A program made the position numbers and the translations under genes. A stretch of 64,000 nucleotides of DNA from Pontederia crassipes (lineage: Eukaryota > Streptophyta > Magnoliopsida > Commelinales > Pontederiaceae): positions 41,929,909 through 41,993,908 of the forward strand of contig CM060184.1 in NCBI GenBank assembly GCA_030549335.1, read 5' to 3'. Positions within the stretch are counted from its first letter, which is position 1, and each line of letters starts with the position of its first letter. The notes beneath the pieces were generated by a model. The model did no database searches. It saw only the letters and a program-made list of their open reading frames with translations, and had not been told where the DNA came from. Positions 35,894 through 47,128 of the stretch are shown one piece after another.

Positions 35894-35908
35894 AAGCTTG
35901 GGGGAGTT
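35894..35908 (+). promoter_or_regulatory. Terminal polypurine tract, element C
   Basis: AAGCTTGGGGGAGTT directly abuts the 3' LTR and should prime plus-strand DNA synthesis. Confidence 0.88.
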
Positions 35909-37567
35909 TGATGCATGCAAAATATAACATATTTTAGATTATTATTTTAGTTAATTTTTCTGTAATTTGTTCATGGCATGCATCATTTTTAGTCACTTTT
36001 AATCGTAATTCCGGATTTATCAATTTTAATTATTAAATTCTCTGAATATTTTAATTGTGGATGGATTAACTAAATTTTGATAAATATTTTGCAGGAAAAA
36101 TCGAGATTTAAATGGATTGTGCTGTATCGGCCGAAATTCCGAAGAATTTATCATTACGGCCGAGATTAGGATAAAAGATATCATTTTGGCTGAGATATGG
36201 AGGGGGTAATGATAAGAAGTCTTTCCTTACGGCCGAAATTTGGAGGGAGTAATGGCAATTGAAATCATCCATTTTGGCCGATATATGAAGGTGTAAAGAT
36301 ATAATTGTTTGGGCGTAAAGATAAAAGGATTTTTATCTTTTGGGAGTAATGAAAAGGAGTAAAGATAAAATAATTTCCTTACGGCCGAGACTCTTTGGGC
36401 GTAAAAAGATAAGAAAGATTTATCTTTGGGCGTAATGATAAAATGATTTATCTTTGGCCGAGTTTATCTTATAATTTTAAAGTTAACCGTACGATGTTAC
36501 GGCCGAGATCAAATTGAAGGCCGTCCGCACCCTATAAATACGTGAAGAATCCGTCATTTCAATTCGTGCTCTGAAGTTCAGGTTTACTTCCACGGAGAGT
36601 CGTGAGCTCTGCAGGCTACGACCAAGAGGAGAGAGGTGCGACGGTTGGAGGTTGATCGCGACCCTGATCAAGTCCGAGAGGCTGCCCGACTGTCTGCCCG
36701 TGATCCGAAGCTTCGACTTTTGTCTATTTGGGTGTAATTCTTCCAATTATTATTATTTTGTTATTATCTCTCCAGAATTTCTAGGATGAACTCCATATTT
36801 TTATTTATTTCATTTTAGGAGATTATTATTGAAGGGAAACTATTTGGACCCTATATTATTTGTTTTAATCTTTTCTGATCAATTAGTTAATTGTGCTTAA
36901 TGCTTTTAATTTAATTACTTAGATTTCTGAATTGAGTACTTATCAGTTTGTGGATTATTTAATTTCAGAATTCATTAATTAAATTAATTGATTTTATGTG
37001 AAATTAATAATTGACATAAATTTGATAACTAGTGTGTGGAGAATCAAGTTTATGTGGTCTGTTAATCTAACCAGTTTGTGGAGTGATTAATAGTCTAGGA
37101 TTTTCATATTAATGCATCTTAATTTTAATCTTATCTGACGAATACCAGTTTGTGGGACTTTAGGTTTGATTGAATTTAAGATAGTTTGATTTACCGGATT
37201 AAATAGCAGAATTACTAGTTTGTGGACTCTGTGATGTTAATCTTATAAATTAATAACTTGAGAAAATTCCTAATTCATCTTTAAAGATTAAATTTATCTT
37301 TTATGGTTCAAATATTTATCCTGATCTATTTTCATCCTAAGGCCTAACTTCAACACCACTATCTTATCTTTATCTTATTTTCTTTATTTTATTTCATAAA
37401 ACCTCTTTCCAAAAATCCATGTTTTTCCTCTCTTATTAATTTATAAATCTAGATATTGAATTAATAATATTCTTCGTGGGTTCGACACTCTTACTCCTTT
37501 TTACTATATTACTTGAGCGACTAGTGCACTTGCTAGCAAATTTTATTGTTACAAATTCAACGCATCA
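35909..37567 (+). repeat. Element C 3' LTR
   Basis: 1659 bp. It differs from the 5' LTR by about 13 substitutions, nearly all C/T or G/A, and a 2-bp TG insertion near 37527. It ends GCATCA followed by the CTCCC target duplication. Confidence 0.95.
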
Positions 37568-37572
37568 CTCCC

Positions 37573-37776
37573 TCTTTCCTCGATCAGTGGACCCATAGTG
37601 TAGTCTTTCATAGTTCTGTATGCAGGTGGAAGTGGTTGGTTTTCAATTTGCCTCTGTTGATCTATCATCTTAATAATAGTGGAAATTTTCTTCTTCAGTT
37701 GTTTGGCAGTTCTCTCTATTTCAGGATCAAACACTAGTGGGCGTCCTGAACTTCGTGTATTATGGCTATGTTCCAA
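37573..37776 (-). pseudogene. Element D gag N-terminus, separated by element C
   Basis: The minus-strand frame starting at 37776 encodes FDPEIERTAKQLKKK and runs to the CTCCC target site, where element C interrupts it. It resumes left of 27015. Its start matches element C gag. Confidence 0.8.
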
Positions 37777-37905
37777 GGTACTAGTGTTAGAATCCTCCAG
37801 GATGTGTGGATTATGAATTCTTCAATTCCTGCAACCACACCAATACAGATAAATGGTAATAATTCTCAAATTAATAAGAAAGATAAGAAATTAATTACTA
37901 ACAAG

Positions 37906-37923
37906 TCCCCGACAATGGCGTCA
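37906..37923 (-). promoter_or_regulatory. Primer-binding site of element D (mutated)
   Basis: On the minus strand TGACGCCATTGTCGGGGA, next to the 5' LTR; three transition differences from the tRNA-Asp site. Confidence 0.85.
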
Positions 37924-37929
37924 AAAACT

Positions 37930-39318
37930 TGATGCGTACTTAGAAACACTAGCAAGCGCACTAATCGTTCAAGTAATAAAATAATGAGTATAAAGTATCG
38001 TTCCCACGAGGACAAGAAATAATTAATAACTTCACTTGCTTATAATTTGAGAAAAGATGAATAAATTGTTTTAATGTGAAAATAAGTTAAATAATTAATA
38101 AAAATATAAGAGTATGATCAATGGAGTTTTAAAGTATAGATTTGATGGATAGGACTTATCTTGATTAATACCGCTACTCACATATGAATTCTAGACAAAA
38201 GATGATGAATTAATAAAGTAAAATTCCCAATTTGATTTAACCGATATTTCATGCTTTAAACCCTATTTTGAGATCAATAAAAGAGAGTAATCCTTTCGGT
38301 TTTTAATCTAATCTATTCAATCTCAAAATGAATTCAACTGGAATATAAAGTTAAGGGCTTTCTCAAGTCACCTTAACAACAACACAATTGGGTCTCTTGC
38401 GACTTCCCCAATTATGGCATGTAAGAGAAAAATTAGAGAAAAACTCTAGAGAATCTAAACAACTTCTTTTCAGATAATCAAAAGATTCAAAAGAATAAAT
38501 CTCAGGTAACAATTAATCAAATCTTCAAACATGCTATTGATCCATCAACTAATCGTACAAAAAATTCATAAAGAATAGAGTTCAATTAAGAAAATCCTAA
38601 AGAACTACTCTAATAAACTAGAGTACATCAATCTAAATAATGTTTCAGGAAAAGAAAAGAGAACGAGAAGAACTACTCCTAATGCTACCGTCCTCTCTCG
38701 AGTTTTTGGCAGAACTTTGTTGTAGCCTCTAGATCTCCTTCACCAAGCCTTCAACCTATGATTTTTGCCCTCCAAAGATGATCCCTCAAATGATTAGGGG
38801 TCTCCTTAAATAGTTTTTTTTCCGTAGCATGGCTCAATAGCCCGAAATCTTATAAAAAATGTGGATAAAACCGGCTTAAAACTGCCTAACAGAACTGTCG
38901 TCACGGCCGTGAAAATCAAATGGCACGGCTGTGACATAATATCAATTTCTGGTCTTTCACAGCACGGGCGTGACAATCGATTGCACGGCCATGACAGAAA
39001 GTCTTCCAAGCCTCCGATTCACACGGTCGTGAAATTCATCCGCACGGCCATGACAGAAAGATTAATTTCCACTCTTCATTGCATGGGCGTGACATACATT
39101 TACACGGCCGTGACAACTGCTAAAAGTTGTTTTCCATGACTTTTTCGTCCATATTCTAGCGTATTTTCATTCCCTGTTATGAATTTAATAAAGCTTAGGT
39201 AGTAATAAATCTTTAGGGAATTTTAATATATTTACAATAATTTTTCGTATTAAATCATGAAAGACTCTTAAAGTTAAAATAAATTGGCTTAAAAATTACG
39301 CATGAATTCTATGCATCA
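37930..39318 (-). repeat. Element D 5' LTR
   Basis: 1389 bp, TGATGCGTAC...ATGCATCA, followed by the AACTT target duplication. It carries the CACGGCCGTGA cluster at about 38900-39115, several copies decayed to CACGGCCATGA, CACGGCTGTGA or CACGGTCGTGA. Confidence 0.92.
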
Positions 39319-39323
39319 AACTT

Positions 39324-40140
39324 CCACTTTCGTGGGACATCATTCCATTCAATCGATCATTGACCCTTCTTATGGTTATATCTTCCTATAATTTGGATTT
39401 ATATCGTTGCCCTCACAATAGGACACACAATGCTCCCCTCTCGCCCAAAGACGACATCGGAATGCTCATACCATTGTTGATGTGTGTGACGATCATTCTA
39501 GAGAACTCTTGCCCAAATGCGATATCGGAATGATACACCATTGTCGATGTATGTAACGACCATTCTGAAGAAATTCGGTAAAGGATCATTGAGGGTCGAC
39601 ATATAACATCATCCACAATTGGGTTCATTATGCATTTCAATCAATAATCAATTTTCAATATCCAGATTTTAACCTAGTTACGTGAGAAACATGTATATAC
39701 GTGTATCTTGAGGTTCTTATCCAATCAACAAACATCAATACATAATATTGATACTTAGAAAATAACCTTTAAGTATCATATAGTCGACATTCAGCTCTGT
39801 CACGGCCATGACGGGGGTGTCACGCCCATGATCGTGACTTGAAATGCCTTCCCACTCGGCCACGGTCATGTTTGGGATGTCACGACCGTGTGCGAGACCA
39901 ATGTCGTGCTCGCCCATTTCATCCCCGCGCTCATGGCTGTGACGGCGGACGTCACGACCATGCCTAGTCTATCACAACCGTGACAATGTATGTCACGGTC
40001 GTGTGCGAGATCTTGTTTCCCTACAGACTTCTAGTCTCGCGCTCATGGGCGTGACGAGAGTCATCACGGCCGTGTCTGTCTCATCATGATCATGATAGAA
40101 ATTGTCACGGACATGAGCGAGACAATTTTCCTTTGGCGAC
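39324..40140 (-). repeat. Element E LTR, middle piece
   Basis: Lies between the TSDs of D and A. It holds two tandem units of about 75 bp (39440-39580, CCCAAA-CGACATCGGAATG and a following GATGTGTGTGACGATCATTC-like block). A cluster of TCACGGCCGTGA-like motifs (39795-40115) is mostly decayed to CACGGCCATGAC, CACGACCGTG and CACGGTCGTG. No ORF of note. Confidence 0.7.
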
Positions 40141-41089
40141 TAATCACTAGCTGATCACAATAAGTTTTTATCCCATTTTCTAGTCAATTCACCCTTCTCG
40201 AGCCCTCATCTTGTCTAACTTTTGGCCAAATATGCTTGGAATACATGGATTGTGATAACTAAATGATCTTTCTCATTTTATACTTAATTCCATGTGCATA
40301 GAGGTTCTGAAATGCTAAAATCCATAAAAATAATAATTCTATGCCAAGTTATCATTTTTGGGGCAAGTTATCATTCCAATGTGCAAAGTTATCATTACTT
40401 TAATTGAGTTGATTTCCAGTGATTATTTTGCTCTAAATCCCTTGCCATCATGAATTATTTATATTTGGATGATCATATTTAAATTTGTGCAAAGTTATCA
40501 CTCCATTTCATAAGTTATCATTTTTTAGTGTCAAGTTATCATTTAAGGGCAAAACTATCATTTCGATATGCAAAGCTATCAATTCTGCAAAAAGGCATTA
40601 GTCAATCATCAAATTACAGTCTTAACTCATTGCTGTTCAAATTTGATCACATTTGGATAACCACAACCAAAGTTATGACAAGTTATCATTTTTATGGCAT
40701 CAAGTTATCGTTTTTGGCACCCAAGTTATCATTCCTATGAAATCTTATCCACATTTGATTTCTGACCTCATTCACTTGCCATCTTAATCCCTTGGATGCC
40801 TTCAATACTCTGAACCATATTTGATCGTTTTCTCTGATATATGCAAAGTTATCATTCCGGGCCTCAAAACTATTATTTTTTATTTTGGTTTTCAATTCTG
40901 CACAACACCAAACCCCATTGATAATTGAGCTGACATTACTTGCTATTTTAATCCTTATTTATTTATATCTTATTAGAAGACTTTGATGCTTGTTGTTTTG
41001 ACCCTTCTAGCAGGGGAAATAGTGCTGCACAAAGGAGAAAAAGAGGGGGGGACCACCTATTTTTTGCTGTCCAAAAGCTGTCACAGCAG
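40141..41089 (+). repeat. Element A 5' LTR, left part
   Basis: Starts TAATCACTAG (TGATCACTAG in the 3' LTR, one G/A change) and aligns with 60356-61307. It carries many AAGTTATCAT motifs between 40345 and 40860. The alignment stops at 41089, at a deletion junction with element B sequence. About 154 bp of LTR, including the TATA box seen in the 3' LTR, is missing here. Confidence 0.88.
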
Positions 41090-41103
41090 GGAGTACCCAT
41101 ACC

Positions 41104-42668
41104 AAGGAGGAGTTGATTCTAGCTGATTTGCCACTATCACCTAGTTGATTTCTCATTGTAACAATGTCTAGCCAAAGACATTAAAGAAAGGCACTTCTTG
41201 GGAGGTAACCCAAGCCATTATCAACCTAATCTTTCTGTTTTTGCAGGAATAAGTGGTGAGGAACAGTTTCAATTCACAAGTCTCAAATTCAGGGAGTACC
41301 CATACCCCCTTATTTTTTATTTTTCCACTGAAAACTTAATGATAACTGAATTAATATTCATTTTAGTTATCTCAGTCTATTATAGTCTAATTTCAGTGAA
41401 TTTCAAAAATTCTCAATGCATTGCTGAATTCTGCACTCAAAAAATTGATTAGTTGCAAATCTGCCATATCAACTGATATCCTTTATTTCTCTGCAGGATT
41501 AGTTGCAACTAATGAAGATTGGATCACCCAAAGCTTTTGGATGAAATGCCAAGAGGATTCAAGTGCCCAATTCCATGCATTTCACTCCCACCCACCCCTC
41601 TCCCTTGCCTTTTATTTTCAACACTAGGGATAGTGTTGAGAATAAGCTTGGGGGAGGAAACTTGGTGCTTTTCTAACCTTTACACCATGTTTTTAATTGA
41701 TTTTAATGTTCATATCATAAATCATACCAGGTTATCAGTAGATTTTGCAAGTTATCATTGGTTTTCACAAGTTATTACTAGTTATCACTCGGTTATCAAT
41801 TTTTGGACCCAACTCAATTCTGAATTCATTTTAACTCTGAAATGGGTAGAATACTTCATTTTAACAGTGGGTGCACTCCAATACCAAGTGGCCAACTTGG
41901 CCATTAGCCTTCTTGCTTTAATTGGCATTATGAATTCAGATGCATTTGAATAAAATTTTCAGCTGAAATTTTTTCCTTTTTGTGGGTCACACTAGTTGAT
42001 ACTTATAGATTGAATTAGTAGTATCAGATGTCTAGAAGGAAGTCAAGGCTCTTGCTGCCATGCTAAATAGGAAAATTTGACTTTTTGGATAAAGGGATCT
42101 AAACTATACTTGAGTTTGAACTATTGCTCACTTCATGAACAGGATAGAAAAATGAGAAAAAGGAAAAGTAAAAAGTTGCATGCATGCATAGAAAAAAGGA
42201 AGAGAGCAAAACTTCCAAAGGAATCTCTCTTCAATGCAAAAAGAAAAAAAAATTAGGAGAGCAAAACTTCCAAAGGAATCTCTCCTAAAGAAAGCATGAA
42301 TAAAAATCAGGTGCTAAACCTGTTTATATGCATTTCATGAATAAAAGTCAGGTGTTAAACCTGTTTAATCAATTGAAAATCTGTTCATGAAGAGATTTGT
42401 AGTTCAACTCCTTTGTAAAGTTGACAATTCCTATAATTCAAACATGTTATTGCTAGTACTTCTTCCATGGCTTAAATTTGTTTTAGCATCTGTGATTCCC
42501 TAGCTAGAAATTGAGTTTTTGGAAAGAATGAAGTGTTGGCAAAGTGGGAAACTCATTGGATTCAATTCAGCTAATCTTTGCTTCATTTGTGGACTTTTAA
42601 TTCAAGTTTGTCCTTAATTTCTGAATGTTTTGCTTGAGGACAAACAAAAGGCTAAGCTTGGGAGAGTT
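41104..42668 (+). repeat. Left internal fragment of element B (pol end and 3' UTR copy)
   Basis: Begins within the last 15 or so codons of pol and runs through the 3' UTR to the LTR, matching 51000-52610 at high identity with a few indels (for example about 55 bp absent near 41345). It contains the GGGAGGTAACCC hairpin, the AACACT..AGTGTT hairpin with the internal PPT at 41644-41657, and a terminal PPT reading AAGCTTGGGAGAGTT. Confidence 0.88.
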
Positions 42669-45436
42669 TGATCACTTGCTGATCACTATATATTTCTAAC
42701 CCATTTTAGATGCAATTCATACATATCGAGTCCCATTTTTGCCTATTTTTGGGCCAATTATACTTGGAATGCATACATTGTGATAACTAGTTGATATTCC
42801 TCATTTCATACTTATTTTCATGTGCATAGAGGTTCTGAAATGCCAAAATCCATTAATATTTAAATTCTATGCCAAGTTATCATTTTGAGGACAAGTTATC
42901 ATTCATATATGTCAAGTTATCATTATTTTGAATGAACTGATTTTCAATGGTTTTCTTGCCCTAAATTCATCATTATCATATATAAATCATATTTGGATAG
43001 TCACATCTCAACTTGTGCAAAGTTTTAAGCCCATTTGAACAAGTTATCATTTTTCCTTTGCCAAGTTATCGTTAAAGGGCAATTCTATCATTTCGACATG
43101 CAAAACCATTAATTCTGCACAAGGACCTTAAGCAATCATCTTGTTATTGTTCTAACTCATTGCTGGTCAATTTTCATCACATTTGGATAATCACAACTCA
43201 AGTTATCACAAGTTATCGTTTTTAAGTCATATAAGTTATCGTTTTTGGGCACCCAAGTTATCACTTCTTAGAAATCTCATTCATATTTGATTTCCGAATG
43301 CACTCACTTGTTACTCTAGTCCATTTGATGCTTCTAATGCTTTGAATCATTTGCATTTGGATAATTTCCATTATTTGTGACAAGTTATCATTCCGGGCCC
43401 CTTAATTCATTAATTTTGATACAAGTTTTCATTCCTGCACAACACCTAATACCATTTGATATCTGAGCTAGCAACTATCATCATCAAAATCTTTATTTGT
43501 CAAAACATCATTCAAGGGCTTTGATGCTTGCTGTTTGGAGATTTGTAGCAGGGAGAAAGGTGGCCAAAAAGTGGAAAAAGTAGGGGGGACCATCTACTTT
43601 TTCCTGCACAAAAAGGTGTTGCAGAGGCAGATTCTTCCAGGACTGGACAGGTGGCTCAAATCAAAGGATAAAGAACAATCTGATGCTGATCCAAGGGTGA
43701 AGATGAGTCATATAAAAGGTGGAATTTCTGGAAGAGGAAGGGGGGCTGGTCATTTAGGGGGTTTGGAGCAAGGAAGGGTTTCTATTGGAGCTGCCTGCTA
43801 CTGCCGAGACACTTCAATCAATTATTTGTATCTGTTTCTCCTTCCATTTGATGTCAAGCTTTGTAAATATGAGGAGCTAAACTCCATTTCTTCTAGGATA
43901 GGGTAGTAGTTTAGATTAGTTTTGGATGGATATGGATAGAATTATAATCCTGCACTGAAATCAATTCTGGTTTTCAAATTTCAGAACTATTCTGCATTGA
44001 TTCATGTTATCATTAGATCCATTTGCAAACTATGACTGAGATGTATTATTTGATCTAATTATCTTTCAGAAATGCATTAAGAGATAATGTCAGATTTCTG
44101 GATTCCATATAAATGCAAATCTGATTTCTGATTTTGGTTTCCTGAAAATCTGATTTCCTGATTTTTTCTGAATCTGATTTCTTGGACTATTTGAGTCTGT
44201 TTGTCATTGTGGATCTAGTTAATAGAGCAGCTGAGAAGTTGATATTGTCCCCAATCTTGTTCAGAAATGATTCAAGATGTTTGACATTCTTCATGATTCA
44301 AATTTGTTATTGTTTCTAATCTGATTTTAAAATCTGAATTCTGTTTCCTGAATTCTTTGGAATCTGATTTGCCAATTGAATCTCTGATTCTATTCAATCA
44401 CTGAGAGGTGAACCTTAGGGATTTCTTGCAGTCCAGAGATGGGACAAGAAGCATTTGGCAAGTCTGAATTTCAATGAATAATGTTGCTGATTTCCTGAAT
44501 TGCAGATTTCTCTTTTCTGGTTTCTATTTGAATTCTAATTTCCATGTCAAGCCTCAACTTAATCCACTGCTGAGAGGTAGTCATTAGGTCATCCTTGAGA
44601 TCCAGAGATGGGCCAAGGAGCAATGGCAATTGTGAATTCCTGTGGTCATATGCTTTGCATTTCCAATTGAGTTGTGTTTGTGTGGATTTCATTTTCCTTG
44701 CAACCGAGAGGTTGAATTCAAATCCTCCTGAAATTCAGAGATGAATCAAGAAGCACAAGCACCATTATTGGATAGATTTCATACTGGTTTGATTGTTTGG
44801 AGTGGTTCCATCTTTTTAAGATTGCAATTTCAAGTTATCATTTCAGAATTTCTTTGAATTGTAAAAATCAGCATTGAGCCTTCATTTGAATCCATTGATA
44901 ACTTGATTTTTAGTGAGGACCCTCTTTTGATTCAACCTAGCTAACAACTATATGATCATATATTACTTAGTTAGAGGTCAATTGAGCTGTGGGAACAACC
45001 ATTTTCAGGTTGAATCAAAAGTTGGACATTTAATGATAACTTGATCCATTCCATCCTTAATTAATTTAGATGAACCCCAAATCCTAGAAGAACCTTCCTC
45101 ATTGATAGTTAAACTTTTCTAGTCATTAATTTAGCATTTATAATTCATTTTTACAGAAGTTTTCAAAACCCCAAAAAAAGTTATCATTCTGCACTAGTTA
45201 AAATTTTTTTTTCACTTTCAACTTAAAAATCTATTTTTAGCCATTAGAGTAGAACTAATCTAGATTATTTTATGGTGTCTTAGACTTCAAATTCTTGTGG
45301 ATACGACAACCTGAGTCTACTACAACTTACCTGTGCACTTGCAGCTAGTGAGTTGGGAGACCAAAAATTTAAAAAAAATTGACTCTTTCTTTCATTTCAG
45401 CAAGTTATCACTACTCAATCCCAAATATCACTATCA
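42669..45436 (+). repeat. Element B LTR, left copy
   Basis: 2768 bp, TGATCACTTG...CACTATCA. TATA box TATAAAAG at 43711-43718. AAGTTATCAT motifs are concentrated at 42880-43400. Five degenerate units (CTGAGAGGT ... CAGAGATGAATCAAGAAGCA type) lie between about 44034 and 44760. The LTR's own 123-codon open frame at 43535 spans the TATA box and is not a credible gene. Confidence 0.93.
43711..43718 (+). promoter_or_regulatory. TATA box of the element B LTR
   Basis: TATAAAAG, also at 53653-53660 in the right LTR. Element A has TATATAA in the same context at 61391-61397. Confidence 0.6.
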
Positions 45437-45443
45437 ATTTTTT

Positions 45444-45460
45444 TGGCGCCGTTGTCGGGG
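45444..45460 (+). promoter_or_regulatory. tRNA-Asp primer-binding site, element B
   Basis: TGGCGCCGTTGTCGGGG, one transition from the Athila/Tat consensus, seven bases after the LTR. Confidence 0.9.
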
Positions 45461-45586
45461 ATTTGAGGTCAATTAGGCTAATTTAGATCGTTTAGATTAG
45501 TTTTTAGTTTATTTGTTAGGCTAATTTTCAGTTTTTGCAAGTTATCATTTTTAACTTTTCACTTTTATCTAGTTTTCATTTCTTTC

Positions 45587-47128
45587 TTGAATTTGATACT
45601 TATGAATCTCTTTATGCAGGACTTGGACCATCAAGAGGAACATTACCAATCAGATCCTGAGCCTGAAAGAAGATTTCTAAGAAGAAGGAGATTGCAAAGG
45701 CTTGAAGCAAGGAGAAGGATATTTGAAGAAGAAGAGGAAGAGGCACACAACCTTGAATTTGAAGAAGTTGTAAATCAGAATATGGCAGCTCCTAGAACTC
45801 TTAGAGACTGTTATTCACCAAGCAATGAAAGGAATCAACCAGGGGGAGGAGTCTTAGCACCTGTGGCAAACTTTGAAGTTAATCTAGCCTTGATTTCAAT
45901 GATTAGGCAAAGTCAATTTTCTGGACTTGGGACTGAAGATCTAGCTTATCATTTGGACAATTTCAAGGAGATATGCAGCATTGTGAACTTCAATAATATC
46001 CCCATGAATGCAGTATATATGAGATTGTTTCCCTTCTCACTCAAGGACAAGGCCAAGACATGGTATAAAGGATTGAATCCTGAAGAGGTAGCCACTTGGG
46101 AATCAATTGTTCAATTGTTCCTTTCAGAATTCTATCCTCCTTCAAAAACTGATAACTTCAGGGATCAAATAGTCATATTCTACTAGTTGGATCAAGAAAA
46201 CATTTGTTAGGCATGGCAAAGGCTTCAAGGGTGGTTAAGGGCATGTCCCCACCATGGATTTGAAAAGTGGCAATTAGTCAACTATTTTCATAAGGGATTG
46301 AACTACCCTAGCAAGGTGGCCTTGGACACTGTAGCAGGAGGTATCTTTGCATCCGAAAATATAGATGAGGCTTACCAACTGATAGAGAACATTACAAAGA
46401 ACCATCACTTCCTCACACATGATAGGACCAGGAGGCCACCTATGGACAATTCAGTGAACCAATTGTCAACCCAATTTGAAGAGGTACTGTACAAGACTTT
46501 GGAGAGATTGAACTTAACTCCCAATGGCAATAGGGCCTCTAATCCTGAGACAAAGTGCTGTGTATGTGGGAATCAAGGCCATGTGTCAGAAAATTGCAAT
46601 TTGATTATGCAACAAGTGGAGCAAACAGTGGATCAAATCAATGCTATGGAAAATTATGGAATTAAACCTCCTGCTGAATTCTACACTCTAGAAAATAGGA
46701 ATCATCCATACTTTTCTTATAAGGGCAACAACTATCAAGGAGCTCCCATGCAGAATCCTAGTTGGCAGCCAAGGATTTTGCCCAGAAACCAATAATTTCC
46801 ATATCCAAATCAGTCCCAAGGTGTTCAAGTGCAAAGACCTCCTTTTGAGCAACCACCACCAATTCAACCTTCTCAATTTTCAAAAATAGAGGAGATGCTG
46901 CAACAAATTCTGAAGAAGCAAGGCAATCAGGAGGAGGCAATTTTGAAAATGAATTCTTGACTTGATACCATTGAGAACCAATTTGCTTAACAACCTAGCA
47001 CCTCAGCTAGACCTCCTTTATTCTTTCCTGGACAGCCAGAGATGAATCCAAAGGAGCAGGCAAAGGCCATCCAGCTCAGGAGTGGAAAGATGGTGGAGGA
47101 ACCAATGAAGAAAGTGGATGATAATTAA
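45587..47128 (+). pseudogene. Element B gag, broken by stop codons
   Basis: One continuous frame homologous to gag through 45587-47128 with in-frame stops near 46184, 46208, 46793, 46958, 46987 and 47126. At least five read as CAA, CAG or CGA changed to a stop. The N-terminus is Arg/Glu-rich; the core holds a DKAKTWYKGL segment at about 46050-46080. A zinc knuckle of form CX2CX4HX4C (CCVCGNQGHVSENC) lies at about 46556-46600. A TTTATGCAG|GA splice-acceptor-like site lies just before the conserved coding start (45613-45622). Confidence 0.85.

Larger units (their letters stand above)
27020..37567 (+). mobile_element. Element C: young non-autonomous Athila-like element with gag and ORF3 but no pol
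   Basis: 10,548 bp with TGATGC...GCATCA LTRs at 27020-28676 and 35909-37567 and a perfect 5-bp TSD CTCCC (27015-27019, 37568-37572) in element D's gag. The internal order is PBS, long leader, gag, motif-rich spacer, ORF3, 3' UTR, PPT. Protease, RT, RNase H and integrase are absent, so it needs enzymes in trans; this resembles the TR-GAG class of non-autonomous LTR elements. The two LTRs differ by about 13 substitutions and one 2-bp indel by hand count, so it is the youngest insertion here. Confidence 0.93.
15269..39318 (-). mobile_element. Element D: Athila-like Ty3/gypsy retrotransposon, minus strand, with a tandem third LTR and element C nested inside
   Basis: Flanked by the 5-bp TSD AACTT and bounded by TGATGC...GCATCA LTRs at 15269-16634 (its 3' LTR) and 37930-39318 (its 5' LTR). 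A truncated third LTR lies at 22505-23400. On the minus strand the order is 5' LTR, PBS, gag (split by element C), protease, RT, RNase H, truncated LTR, PBS, rump gag, protease, RT, RNase H, integrase zinc finger, ORF3, PPT, 3' LTR. This is what an LTR-internal-LTR-internal-LTR tandem would leave after deletions. All coding parts are broken, so it is not autonomous. Confidence 0.85.

Noticed and set aside
43535-43906. LTR-encoded 123-129-codon frame, present in both B LTRs (also 53477-53866)
   Set aside because: It spans the TATA box, has no domain, and is duplicated only because LTRs are copies.
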